Positions 1 to 8,829 of a stretch of DNA of 64,000 nt are shown here, piece after piece (within the stretch, counting starts at the first letter, position 1; the number at the start of each line of letters is the position of its first letter). The position numbers and the translations under genes were made by a program. Source of the stretch: Alloacidobacterium dinghuense (GTDB lineage Bacteria; Acidobacteriota; Terriglobia; Terriglobales; Acidobacteriaceae). The stretch covers positions 62,001-126,000 of the forward strand of contig NZ_CP060394.1 in the NCBI RefSeq assembly GCF_014274465.1, in the 5' to 3' direction. Below the pieces are notes generated by a model. That model had not been told where the DNA came from and searched no databases. It saw only the letters and a list, made by a program, of their open reading frames with translations.

Positions 1-445
1 GCCACATCTGCGTCTCGTTCAATACCCCTTTAAACGACGGCATCCCTGTAAGCCGAATGCCGTTTTTGACCTTCCAGTAAGTCTCCCCGGGAGGATCATC
101 GCTCACGCCTACAACTCCGCTCCCATGCGGTTGCCACAGCTGCGGGGCATTGGGATACATATGATCGGCATACGGCGTGGGGCGTCCATAAAGCCCATGA
201 CAGGCGGCACAATTCTCGCGGTAAATGTGCACGCCGATGAGCATATTGGTCTCGCTGGCCGACATCGGCGGCGTCTTCGGCATTTCACGCTCAATGCGAG
301 CGCCCAGCGGAGTGCGCACAATTTCCCTCTCCAGCGGAAATGGCAGATCGAGTACAGCAACCGGAGGACTTCCGAAGCGAAAGTAGAAAAAAACGCAGGC
401 GGGAAGAATCAGCAGCCCCAGAATCAGCCCGAGTAAGAATTTCAT
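1..445 (-). CDS. c-type cytochrome, truncated at left edge
   Basis: The minus strand reads open from an ATG at 445 to the window edge, so the C-terminus is missing. The N-terminus is a hydrophobic anchor or uncleaved signal (MKFLLGLILGLLILPACVFF). A single haem-attachment motif CAACH follows near residue 82, and a later GMPSFKG segment probably supplies the methionine axial ligand. This fits a monohaem class I cytochrome c exported to the periplasm, probably acting in electron transfer. It is divergent from the outer-membrane gene at 721. Its redox partner cannot be told from this fragment. The haem motif is seen directly; the role is inferred. Confidence 0.85.
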   Translation of the reverse strand, partial: MKFLLGLILGLLILPACVFFYFRFGSPPVAVLDLPFPLEREIVRTPLGARIEREMPKTPPMSASETNMLIGVHIYRENCAACHGLYGRPTPYADHMYPNAPQLWQPHGSGVVGVSDDPPGETYWKVKNGIRLTGMPSFKGVLNETQMW

Positions 446-591
446 GCAGGTTGTGTCCTCAATGCCAGAGTTGGATGCAGACAGACCCTCTTAGGAAATC
501 AGGCGGACAGCGATCACGCAAGTGATTTGATGGTCTCATGCAACATTCTCTCGTTCTGTATGGAAGAACAAGCTCCCGAAAATGTGCCTGA

Positions 592-622
592 TTGAGTCAA
601 TAACTCATTGGTGCAATAGAAT
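592..622 (+). promoter_or_regulatory. possible promoter with small inverted repeat
   Basis: In the divergent intergenic region upstream of 721 there is a TTGAGT box (592-597) and a TAGAAT box (617-622), 19 bases apart, which is slightly long for a sigma-70 promoter. A 5-bp inverted repeat, TGAGT-CAATA-ACTCA (593-607), overlaps the upstream box and could be an operator. This is weak evidence from motif inspection only. Confidence 0.3.
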
Positions 623-720
623 AAAAAGAGCTTTGGCCTTAGAGACCCGTATCTGTCTTTTGCTAGGAAATACGACTGTCTCAATTTTTGTTTCGCCCGG
701 CAGTGGAGGCATTCAGGTTC

Positions 721-1467
721 ATGTTTCGTTCCAACCGTTTTTACCCGGTTCTGGCAATCACAATTTTTTCTTTGGCCGTGCTTCAGACGCGAGCGCAGCA
801 AACCACATCTCAACCGCAATCGACTGAGCAGACGCAGCCGACACAAACGTCGCCGCAGGAGCGTGCTCAGGTACTGCGCCAGGCGCAGGAGAGGGTCAAG
901 GCTCGCCGGAAACTGCGCGATCAGCAGACCATCCAGGATACGTACACGCACAAATATGAGGCGTATTTCGGCGGAAACTACCTGCGTTTCCATCCGGGCG
1001 ATCATCTGCAGCGCATCAATGAAAAAGGCTGGCATGCAGGCATCACCGACTATGCCTTCGGTAAAATCGGCATCACCGTCGATGGGCGCGGATACTACGG
1101 GACGACCTACACTGGACCAAATCCCTACGGCGTTTACCAGCCGAGTATCAGCCAATACACCTTTATGGGCGGGCCAACGGTTCGCTTCTTCGAAGGCGTC
1201 CATTGGGCATGGACGGGCCACGTCCTGGCTGGCGTAGGTCATGGCAATTTCGGCACCGGCACCGGAGGTCTGCCTCCCGAGCTGATCGGCCTCTATAGCG
1301 ATGGCAACGCCTTTAACCTGACGGCCGGAGCGTCAGTGGATTACAACCTGAGTCCGACATTGGCGGTACGCCTGACCCCAAGCTATCTGATGAGCCGTTA
1401 TGGCGGGTCCACGCAGAACAACCTCGGCTTTACCGCAGGTGTTGTCTGGCGCTGGGGAAGGCAGTAG
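721..1467 (+). CDS. outer-membrane beta-barrel protein
   Basis: The 248-residue product has a clear signal peptide (MFRSNRFYPVLAITIFSLAV, cleaved near QTRA/QQ), a Gln/Thr-rich linker with a short basic coiled stretch, then alternating aromatic/polar strands with many Gly and Tyr residues. This is typical of small 8-10 stranded OmpA/OmpW-like barrels. The ATG at 721 is preferred over an in-frame TTG at 688 because it begins the signal peptide and has GGAGG 12 bases upstream. No enzymatic motif is visible. It is probably a structural or pore-forming outer-membrane protein; the exact family is unknown. Confidence 0.7.
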   Translation: MFRSNRFYPVLAITIFSLAVLQTRAQQTTSQPQSTEQTQPTQTSPQERAQVLRQAQERVKARRKLRDQQTIQDTYTHKYEAYFGGNYLRFHPGDHLQRINEKGWHAGITDYAFGKIGITVDGRGYYGTTYTGPNPYGVYQPSISQYTFMGGPTVRFFEGVHWAWTGHVLAGVGHGNFGTGTGGLPPELIGLYSDGNAFNLTAGASVDYNLSPTLAVRLTPSYLMSRYGGSTQNNLGFTAGVVWRWGRQ

Positions 1468-1485
1468 CTTGGCTGCTTAAATAAC

Positions 1486-1517
1486 AAAAGGCCGCGCTGA
1501 TGTGTGCGCGGCCTTTT
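1486..1517. terminator. bidirectional rho-independent terminator
   Basis: A perfect 12-bp stem (1486-1497 with 1506-1517) encloses an 8-base loop. The stem starts with AAAAGG and ends with CCTTTT, so it gives a U-tract on both strands. It lies exactly between the convergent outer-membrane gene and the fumarase gene and serves both. Confidence 0.85.
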
Positions 1518-1523
1518 GTGTTT

Positions 1524-3047
1524 CTAGGCAAGAATCGGTACACCACCGAGGCGGGATTGAATCCGCGCCTGCCATTCCTTCGGCCCCGTCTGATGCACTG
1601 ACGTGCCTTTCGAATCGACGGCGACCGTCACCGGCATGTCGGCAACCTCAAACTCGTAGATTGCCTCCATGCCCAGATCCTTAAAAGCAACAATGCGAGA
1701 AGCCTTGATGGCCTTCGAAACCAGATAGGCCGCGCCGCCCACCGCCATCAGATAGACCGCGCGGTTATCACGAATCGCTTCGATCCCTGCTGGACCGCGT
1801 TCTGCCTTGCCCACCATGCCGATCAATCCCGTCGATTCAAGCATTTGGCGCGTAAATTTGTCCATGCGCGTTGCTGTTGTGGGACCGGCAGGGCCGACAA
1901 CTTCGTCGCGAACCGGATCGACGGGGCCGACGTAGTAGATAAAGCGATTCCTAAAATCGACGGGCAGCGCTTCGCCGCGATTGAGCATGTCAGTGATGCG
2001 CTTATGCGCAGCATCTCTTCCGGTCAAAAGTTTGCCATTGAGCAAAAGCACTTCACCCGGCTTCCACGTCGCTACTTCATCGCGCGTTACCGCGTCCAGA
2101 TTTACACGGCGAGCGGTGGAGGTGTCATAAGTGAGTTCTGGCCAGTCTTCAAGTGACGGAGGATCGAGCGCCACCGGCCCTGAACCATCGAGCACAAAAT
2201 GCGCATGCCGGGTAGCGGCACAATTCGGAATCAGTGCGATGGGCAAGTTCACGGCATGCGTCGGATAGTCACGAATCTTTACGTCAAGCACGGTCGTAAG
2301 GCCGCCGAGCCCTTGTGCTCCGATGCCAAGCTCGTTGATCTTCCTGTACAACTCAATCCGCAGCTCTTCAACCCGGTTTTGCGGACCGCGCTCCATCAGA
2401 TCCTGAATATCAATCGGCTCCATCAGCGCCTCTTTGGCCAGCAGCATCGCTTTCTCAGCCGTCCCGCCAATGCCAATTCCAAGCATTCCCGGCGGGCACC
2501 AGCCCGCGCCCATCGTTGGAACGGTCTTCAGCACCCACTCAACAATTGAATCCGATGGATTGAGCATGACAAACTTCGACTTGGCTTCGGAACCGCCGCC
2601 CTTGGCCGCGACGATGACTTCAACTTCGTCGCCCTTGACCAACTGCACGTTGACCACCGCAGGTGTGTTGTCGCGTGTGTTCTTGCGCGCTCCCGCCGGA
2701 TCCGAGAGAATCGAAGCGCGCAGAATATTGTCGGGATGCAAATATGCCCGGCGCACGCCTTCGTTCACCATCTCTTCAACGGTCAACTCGGCGTCCCATC
2801 GCACCTCCATCCCGACCTTCAGGAAAACCGTCACGATGCCCGTATCCTGGCAGAGAGGACGATGGCCCTCGGCGCACATGCGCGAATTGATCAGAATCTG
2901 CGCCATCGCATCTTTCGCTGCAGGTGACTCTTCGCGCTCGTATGCCTTCGCGAGGTTGGTGATGAAGTCCTTTGGATGGTAATAACTGATGTACTGTAGC
3001 GCGTTCGCGACGCTCTGAATCAGGTCTTCCTGCTTGATGGCTGCCAT
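1524..3047 (-). CDS. fum: fumarate hydratase, class I (iron-sulfur)
   Basis: This catalyses reversible hydration of fumarate to malate in the cytosolic TCA cycle. The 507-residue single chain carries both the N-terminal catalytic module and the C-terminal beta module of class I fumarases, as in the FumA/FumB type. Motifs seen are RPLCQDTG with Cys66 as the expected [4Fe-4S] ligand, GWCPPGMLGIGIGG, IPNCAATRH, and the C-terminal YYVGPVDPVRDEVVGPAGPTT segment. Length matches the family. Related tartrate dehydratases are less likely given the full-length fused architecture. The class I enzyme is oxygen-sensitive in known cases. Confidence 0.93.
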   Translation of the reverse strand: MAAIKQEDLIQSVANALQYISYYHPKDFITNLAKAYEREESPAAKDAMAQILINSRMCAEGHRPLCQDTGIVTVFLKVGMEVRWDAELTVEEMVNEGVRRAYLHPDNILRASILSDPAGARKNTRDNTPAVVNVQLVKGDEVEVIVAAKGGGSEAKSKFVMLNPSDSIVEWVLKTVPTMGAGWCPPGMLGIGIGGTAEKAMLLAKEALMEPIDIQDLMERGPQNRVEELRIELYRKINELGIGAQGLGGLTTVLDVKIRDYPTHAVNLPIALIPNCAATRHAHFVLDGSGPVALDPPSLEDWPELTYDTSTARRVNLDAVTRDEVATWKPGEVLLLNGKLLTGRDAAHKRITDMLNRGEALPVDFRNRFIYYVGPVDPVRDEVVGPAGPTTATRMDKFTRQMLESTGLIGMVGKAERGPAGIEAIRDNRAVYLMAVGGAAYLVSKAIKASRIVAFKDLGMEAIYEFEVADMPVTVAVDSKGTSVHQTGPKEWQARIQSRLGGVPILA

Positions 3048-3173
3048 GAAAGCTTCGAATTCCTCTGCTCTTTCAGGATAAACGAATTACTCTTCATCCA
3101 TCTTCGGTGTTAACCTCGGCGTTGCCCATGGCCAAAAATGAATTTTTCTATCCACTCGATCGTCTAATCTAGA

Positions 3174-4193
3174 ATGATGGACGGCAACAGCCACTCTCCC
3201 GAAATTTTTGACGTCCTTGTGATCGGCGCTGGCCCGACAGGCATGGCCTGTGCCATTGAGGCGCAGCGCGCTGGATTGCGCAGCGTTCTGGTGGACAAGG
3301 GATGTCTATGCAATTCGCTCTTTCACTACCCCTCTCACATGACCTTCTTCACTACTCCCGAGTTGCTGGAGATTGGCGACATTCCGTTTCCAAGTGTGAA
3401 CCAGAAGCCCGTACGCAATGAAGCCCTGGAGTATTACCGCAAGGTGGCCGACCACTATCAGCTCGACATTCGCCAATACCAGAACGTCGATTCGATTTCT
3501 GGCGCAGACGGCGATTTTCGCGTACACGTCACCGATCGTTTCGGGCGCAAGTTCGCTCATCGTGCGCGCAAACTTGTTGTTGCCACGGGCTACTACGACT
3601 TGCCGAACTTTCTCGGCATCTCCGGTGAAGAGCTGCCGAAGGTCCATCACTATTACGATGATCCTCACCCTTACTACAATCTCGATGTGCTGGTAATCGG
3701 GGGCAAGAACTCCGCTGCGATTGCGGCGCTCGACCTCTGGCGTCACGGCGCGCGCGTAACGCTAGTGCACCGCGGACCGCGCATGCACAGGCACGTGAAG
3801 TACTGGATACTTCCTGATATTGAGAATCGGATCAGGAATCATGAGATCACCGCATATTTTGAGAGCAACGTTGAGGGGATTCGTGAGGACTCTGTCATCC
3901 TGAAGACGCCGGAAGGTTTGCTGACGATCAAGAATGATTACGTCTTCGCCATGACGGGATATCATCCGGATTTTGATTTCCTCACGGCGCTCGGCGTCGA
4001 TCTTGAGGGCGAGGACCGTTGTCCCGCATGCGATCCAAAGAGTCTCGAAAGTAACGTGGCCGGCATCTATCTTGCGGGCGTCATCATTGCCGGCGAAAGG
4101 ACCAATGAGATCTTCATTGAGAATGGCCGTTTTCATGGTCGTCAAATCGCATCAGACCTGAAGGAGAAGCTCTCAACTCCCGTGAGAGCATAA
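3174..4193 (+). CDS. ypdA: YpdA-family flavoprotein disulfide reductase-like
   Basis: The 339-residue FAD/NAD(P) two-dinucleotide-fold protein has GAGPTG at residues 18-23 and a second Rossmann motif, GGKNSAAIAALDLWRHGA, near residue 175. The MTFFTTPELLEIGDIPFP region and AMTGYHPDFDFL are hallmarks of the YpdA/Bdr group, which is proposed to reduce bacillithiol disulfide with NADPH. Thr22 sits where characterised YpdA proteins carry a conserved Cys in the GGGPCG motif; Cys26 is close by. The start could be 3174 or 3177, and no strong ribosome site is seen. The histidine kinase follows on the same strand after 66 bases. Confidence 0.83.
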   Translation: MMDGNSHSPEIFDVLVIGAGPTGMACAIEAQRAGLRSVLVDKGCLCNSLFHYPSHMTFFTTPELLEIGDIPFPSVNQKPVRNEALEYYRKVADHYQLDIRQYQNVDSISGADGDFRVHVTDRFGRKFAHRARKLVVATGYYDLPNFLGISGEELPKVHHYYDDPHPYYNLDVLVIGGKNSAAIAALDLWRHGARVTLVHRGPRMHRHVKYWILPDIENRIRNHEITAYFESNVEGIREDSVILKTPEGLLTIKNDYVFAMTGYHPDFDFLTALGVDLEGEDRCPACDPKSLESNVAGIYLAGVIIAGERTNEIFIENGRFHGRQIASDLKEKLSTPVRA

Positions 4194-4259
4194 ACTGAAT
4201 AGTGCTTTCTCCCGTATGCTGGGCGAATCGAGCGCAAGCGTAACCGGTCCCTTGGAACT

Positions 4260-6155
4260 ATGGCTTTATTCCGGCCTCGAACAATCCGCGGTCAGTTGAT
4301 TGCGAGCCTCGTGCTCTTCGAGCTGCTGGTGCTCGCTGTCTTCGCCGTCTTTCTTGTTCGTGAACAACAGAAAGAGCTGCAACAGCGCGTCGACCGGCGC
4401 CTGGAGTACCAGGGATCCCAGCTGGCGTTTCACGCGGGTGCACTGCTTGCCGAGAACAAGACAGAAACACTTCAGACCCTCGTCAACTCGATGCTGGATT
4501 TTCCCAGCATCGGGAGTGTACAAATCACCGACCTTCAGGGCGTCACGCAGGTCGGTACCGGTCCTTCGACGAAGGGAACGCTGAGCCTGACATCAGTCGA
4601 GCGCAACTATCTGCGCAGCCTTGATAAACCCACGCTCTTCACGCTCAAGGATAACGTCCGGGAGATCGTCGCACCGGTCAAGGTGAACGGTAGGCTGGAA
4701 GCTCTGGTCTGGATCTATCCCAATGAAGACGCAGACCGTTTACAGCTCCATTCATTGCTGCGCATCACGCTTTTTTCCGCCGTGGTAGCCGTACTTGGCT
4801 GCACGCTGCTGGCGACATTCATGGCGCGCACAATTACAAAGCCGCTGAATGTTCTTATGCAGGCCACGCGGCAGATCGTGCGTGACCCCGAGGACACATC
4901 CTCATTTCCGCTCCAGATTTCTTCGACGAATGAAGCCGCCGACCTCACCATGGCCTTCAACATGATGGTCACCTCCATCGAAGAGCAGCGCGCAGGGTTG
5001 AACGATACGCTGGCTCTTCTGGATTCCATGCTGGCCAACGCTCCGATCGGGTTTGCATTCTTCGATCGCAAGTTTCGTTTCGTGCGAGTGAATCAGTTCT
5101 TTGCCAGCATGAACCAGAGTTCGATCAGCCGTCATCTTGGCCGCACCGTTTCTGACATCTTTCCGGAATCGGCAGCCAGTCCTATTCGGCACGCGATTGA
5201 TTCAGTTTTTGAAACAGGAGCACCGGTGCAGGATCTTGAAGTCACCGGAGAATTCGAAGACCATCCCGGACGCGTGCGCAGCTGGCTGGTGAACATCTAT
5301 CCCGTTCGCACGAGCTCGAATGCAGTGCGCTGGGTCGGAGCGGTGATCGTCGATACCACGCAGCGCCGCAATTCTGAAGACGCCTTGCGCAAGACCGAAA
5401 AGCTGGTCGCCACAGGACGTCTAGCGGCTTCGATTGCGCATGAGATCAACAATCCTCTGGAGGCAGTCACGAATCTTCTTTATCTGATTCGCCTGCAGGA
5501 CTCGCTCTCGGTTGATACCCTGCGCTACGTCGAACTGGCTCAGCATGAAGTAGCTCGCGTATCTGAGATTACCCAGCAGACGCTGCGCTTTTACCGTCAA
5601 TCTACATTGCCCGTTACCGCAAAAGTCAGCGAGTTGATGGATTCCGTGCTGACCTTGCATCAAGGGCGTGTGAACTCACTTCAAGTCGAAGTTCGGCGCT
5701 TCTATGAGCCGGAAGTCGACCTCTTCTGTTTCGCAGGCGAGGTGCGGCAGCTTTTTGCGAACTTGATTGGGAATGCTCTCGATGCCATGATGCCTGGCCC
5801 GGGACAGTTGGTACTCAGTGTGCGGCGTTCGCGTTCCTGGCGCGACTCGGATATCGAGGGTGTCCGCGTCTCTGTCATGGACACAGGCTGCGGGATGACA
5901 GACGAGGTACGTGGTCGGATCTTTGAGCCGTTTTTCACCACAAAGGAAGCGACCGGTACCGGCTTGGGACTATGGGTAAGCGCTGAGATTGTGCGCAAGC
6001 ATCACGGTACTGTTCGTATTCGTAGTCGCGCAAGCGTGGATGGTCAGAGCAATGGAGATTTTCGTTCGGGAACTGTCTTCATGCTCTTCTTTCCTTTGGT
6101 GCGCGGAGAAGAAGTGCCGGAGGAGAGCCTGCAGGCAAACTCGCAAAGCGTCTAG
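4260..6155 (+). CDS. membrane sensor histidine kinase (HAMP-PAS-HisKA)
   Basis: The 631-residue protein has a transmembrane helix at about 10-30, an extracytoplasmic sensing region, a second helix at about 163-186, then HAMP, a PAS-like domain (about 255-370), and a HisKA domain. The phosphoacceptor is His394 in SIAHEINNPLEAV. The HATPase domain shows the N box NLIGNALDAM, the G1 box DTGCGM, the F box FEPFFTTK and the G2 box GTGLGLW. It should autophosphorylate and signal to a response regulator, but none is adjacent, so it is an orphan kinase. Its stop codon overlaps the stop of the convergent protease gene. The ligand is unknown. Confidence 0.9.
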   Translation: MALFRPRTIRGQLIASLVLFELLVLAVFAVFLVREQQKELQQRVDRRLEYQGSQLAFHAGALLAENKTETLQTLVNSMLDFPSIGSVQITDLQGVTQVGTGPSTKGTLSLTSVERNYLRSLDKPTLFTLKDNVREIVAPVKVNGRLEALVWIYPNEDADRLQLHSLLRITLFSAVVAVLGCTLLATFMARTITKPLNVLMQATRQIVRDPEDTSSFPLQISSTNEAADLTMAFNMMVTSIEEQRAGLNDTLALLDSMLANAPIGFAFFDRKFRFVRVNQFFASMNQSSISRHLGRTVSDIFPESAASPIRHAIDSVFETGAPVQDLEVTGEFEDHPGRVRSWLVNIYPVRTSSNAVRWVGAVIVDTTQRRNSEDALRKTEKLVATGRLAASIAHEINNPLEAVTNLLYLIRLQDSLSVDTLRYVELAQHEVARVSEITQQTLRFYRQSTLPVTAKVSELMDSVLTLHQGRVNSLQVEVRRFYEPEVDLFCFAGEVRQLFANLIGNALDAMMPGPGQLVLSVRRSRSWRDSDIEGVRVSVMDTGCGMTDEVRGRIFEPFFTTKEATGTGLGLWVSAEIVRKHHGTVRIRSRASVDGQSNGDFRSGTVFMLFFPLVRGEEVPEESLQANSQSV

Positions 6156-8323
6156 TGCAGCACGACCGGCTTCATCGATTGCAGGGCACAACTTGATATC
6201 GGTCGCGCACCCGCATACTTCGACTTCGTGACATGGAAGCGATGCAATTGCATGTAACGCACGCGCAGGCCGTCCACGGTCGCGGGCATCGCCTTCGCCA
6301 CTTTGTTCAGATCGACCAAAACCAGCAGAGCTGCTTCCTGAGGATTGTCCCGGCTCTGGGTCACGCCCACCCCAAAGATCGCCGGATCGGCGAGGAATTG
6401 CGGAGCGTATGCGCGTGCAATTGCAGCCGCATTGCTGAGCGCTGTCGATGAAAGCTGTATCCCGGCAGTATAGGCGGGAAGCTTCGGAGCGCTGCCGTTC
6501 GCGATGCTTTGCGCATCCGTCAGGATGACCGCAGTGCGCACCCCGGCGATGGTTTGCGGGACCATCGTGTTTGGTCGTGTCTTGTCAACGTAGACGGCTA
6601 CAGCGGCCTCCCCAGGACTGTCCGCGCTCTTTCCGGCTACAACGCCGAGAACGCCTTTCTCGTGGTTCACAATTTCCGCAGCCGCATTCTGTGCCGCGTT
6701 CTTTGCCTGCGCGTCTGCAGTTTGCGAAAGTTCAGGGAGCGCAGCCGCAGTCTCTGCATTTTTGTCGTAGTTCAGGCACGTAATCGGATGTCCGGTTTTG
6801 CTGCCTACGATGCTCAGCTTCGATCCAGTCTGATTTCCCAGCTCGGTCAGCACATCGCCGATAGGATTGGCGATGCTCAATCCGTTGCCATTCCCGTCCG
6901 TCCCTCCAGCGTAGAAAAGTCCAACCGGTTGAGCATTGGCCGCATCAAGAACGAGCGAGCCCGAATCGCCGCTATCGGAAAAGCTGTCGCCGCCAATGCC
7001 GATCTGCCCTGTGAATGTCTTGGTGTAATAAGGCTGGGTCTCGGCACAATCCTTGTAGTAGTCAACTTTTACCGCGAGATTTACGCTCTCCACCGTAGAG
7101 CAGGTCAGTCCCGTGGTGCGGCCGCTCTTAACCACGCGCAATCCATCAAGGTTCTCCGCATTCAAGGTCTCTCCGTTGCCGGAGACAGGAGGAGCAGCAT
7201 TCAAAGATGCGCCGATTCCACCTCCAGTCTGCCCAAGCTGCAGAATGCTGCCGTCAGAATTGATAGCGCCCGGTGTCACCGCGGCGAGCGCGGCATCGAC
7301 ATTCGATTCATTGGTCGCAAGCGGCACGAAATAACGCAGCGTGCCAATTGGCCGAACCGTCGAACCTTCCTGGCTGAGAGGACGGCAAGCATCGTCAATC
7401 AGGCCGGGTTGATCAATGGAGTCGCCAATTCTCCCCTGATCAGATTCAGCCAGAACGTGATTGTTGCTGAGGATGAATTGACTGTGCTCCGTGTCTTCTA
7501 CCAGCGCGCCGAGCGTTCCACCGCAGCAATCGGCGATGTAGCTGTTGCCCGCGGAATCCTTATAGACATCGTAATCGCCGTCATTGCTGCCCGAAGCTCC
7601 CAGCGCGATCAACCCGTTTTGCGCCGCCTGATTGATCAGGGCGCTTGAGTTGACTCCCGCAGTATTCAGAAGCACATGCAGCGTTGTTCGCGTATTCGTA
7701 TCATTCACACTTGCAGTGATGTGTACCGACTGCGATCCCGAGAACGTGCTCGGCGCGGTGTAGCTCATCTTGCATACGGTGTACTGCTGCTTTCCGTGCT
7801 GACAGTTCGGCTGGCTCAGCGTTCCCATCGTGCCGTCACTCAGGCTCCAGCGCACCGTGCCGGCGTCGACCTCGGCAATCTGCGCTGAAACCTCCAATGT
7901 TCCACCCGGCGAGAGCGCAGCGTTTTCCGGCAGCAGCGGCTGAAGAAATCCCGGCGTTACCGTGATCGTCTCGCTTGCGGTTCGCGAAGGATCGCTTTGC
8001 AGATGCGCCGTTACTTCAACGGGGACGCTGTCTGCGGAAAGTGCATTGGGAGGCGTATACAGTCCCGTGGCATCGATCGATCCCGCGCCCAGCGGAGTCC
8101 CATTATGCGCGGTGCTAACTGACCAGTTCACCGCCGCTGATGCGCCATCTGGCATCGTGGCGCTGAGACGCAGCTGTCCAGTCGTCGCAACTGTCGCCGC
8201 AGCAGAAGAGATGGCAAACCCACCGCCGCTCGTTACCGGAATCGTCCCGCAACCAGCCGCGAGCATCAGGAGCGATGCGCACGCAACATAGACTCGGCAT
8301 TTGCAGGAGTTGAACATTCGCAA
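6152..8323 (-). CDS. trypsin-like serine protease lipoprotein with Ig-like domains
   Basis: The 723-residue protein has a lipobox LAAGC (Cys25), so it is probably a lipoprotein. Two Ig/BACON-like beta domains with repeated NWSVS and VRWSLSDG motifs span about 35-220. A chymotrypsin-fold domain follows with a plausible catalytic triad: His289 (SNNHVLA), Asp343 (NVDAALA) and Ser454 (SGDSGS). CysCys at 266-267 and further cysteines suggest disulfides. The C-terminal about 200 residues contain two related modules (GVVAGKSADSPGEAAVAVYV and GVGVTQSRDNPQEAALLVLV). Function is probably surface or periplasmic proteolysis. The protease fold is well supported; substrates are unknown. Confidence 0.78.
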   Translation of the reverse strand: MRMFNSCKCRVYVACASLLMLAAGCGTIPVTSGGGFAISSAAATVATTGQLRLSATMPDGASAAVNWSVSTAHNGTPLGAGSIDATGLYTPPNALSADSVPVEVTAHLQSDPSRTASETITVTPGFLQPLLPENAALSPGGTLEVSAQIAEVDAGTVRWSLSDGTMGTLSQPNCQHGKQQYTVCKMSYTAPSTFSGSQSVHITASVNDTNTRTTLHVLLNTAGVNSSALINQAAQNGLIALGASGSNDGDYDVYKDSAGNSYIADCCGGTLGALVEDTEHSQFILSNNHVLAESDQGRIGDSIDQPGLIDDACRPLSQEGSTVRPIGTLRYFVPLATNESNVDAALAAVTPGAINSDGSILQLGQTGGGIGASLNAAPPVSGNGETLNAENLDGLRVVKSGRTTGLTCSTVESVNLAVKVDYYKDCAETQPYYTKTFTGQIGIGGDSFSDSGDSGSLVLDAANAQPVGLFYAGGTDGNGNGLSIANPIGDVLTELGNQTGSKLSIVGSKTGHPITCLNYDKNAETAAALPELSQTADAQAKNAAQNAAAEIVNHEKGVLGVVAGKSADSPGEAAVAVYVDKTRPNTMVPQTIAGVRTAVILTDAQSIANGSAPKLPAYTAGIQLSSTALSNAAAIARAYAPQFLADPAIFGVGVTQSRDNPQEAALLVLVDLNKVAKAMPATVDGLRVRYMQLHRFHVTKSKYAGARPISSCALQSMKPVVLH

Positions 8324-8404
8324 AGGGGGGAGTAGTCAAAATCTATTAGACAGTCCAACACCCCACTTTGTCACGACGAGAATCGCGGTGTACCGACGCC
8401 AGGC

Positions 8405-8683
8405 TTAAGCGACCGCCCTGGATTCGCCGTCGTTCTTGAGCGAAGCCGTTGCACCGGAAACCGGCACAACCTTCAACTCACCCGATTGCACTGCGTTCAT
8501 ACGCCGTAATTCGCGCCCACTCAGTGGCCGCATGGTGTCAGCAGAATAAAAGACATGCTTTCCACAATCAAGACAAACCTTATACGTCTGTTGTTCTATG
8601 GTGAAAGGTCGCGTCTGGTGATCGTGACGGCAACCAAGCAGAATCCCGTACAGAAAATCAAAAAGCGCACGCAGAATATTCAT
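8405..8683 (-). CDS. small protein with putative zinc-binding Cys/His cluster
   Basis: The 92-residue protein begins with MNILRALFDFLYGILLGC, an amphipathic segment, followed by CRHDH and CLDCGKHVFY, a CxxC-type knuckle. The ATG at 8683 is chosen because AGAGG lies 8 bases upstream; a longer reading from 8734 lacks support. The SGREL segment after the knuckle resembles small acidobacterial proteins of unknown role. Metal binding is inferred from residue spacing only. The gene stands alone between the protease and an oxidoreductase. Confidence 0.6.
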   Translation of the reverse strand: MNILRALFDFLYGILLGCRHDHQTRPFTIEQQTYKVCLDCGKHVFYSADTMRPLSGRELRRMNAVQSGELKVVPVSGATASLKNDGESRAVA

Positions 8684-8829
8684 CCCAAGGCCTCTCTCAG
8701 TGTCATGGTGAAGCGTGTAAAAATCCCGTTTCACCCAGCGTTCTGTACGCTACTAAGATGCGCCTGCTTCAGAAATGATGCAATTGGGCATTTTTAAAAA
8801 ATGGTAATGTGAAAAGACTGTAAAAGTAA

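Noticed and set aside
514-1242. A 242-codon minus-strand frame opposite the outer-membrane gene
   Set aside because: The plus-strand gene has a signal peptide and beta-barrel pattern; the antisense product shows no motif.
6509-7648. A 379-codon plus-strand frame inside the protease gene
   Set aside because: It is antisense to a protein with a full catalytic triad and lipobox and is typical of high-GC shadow frames.
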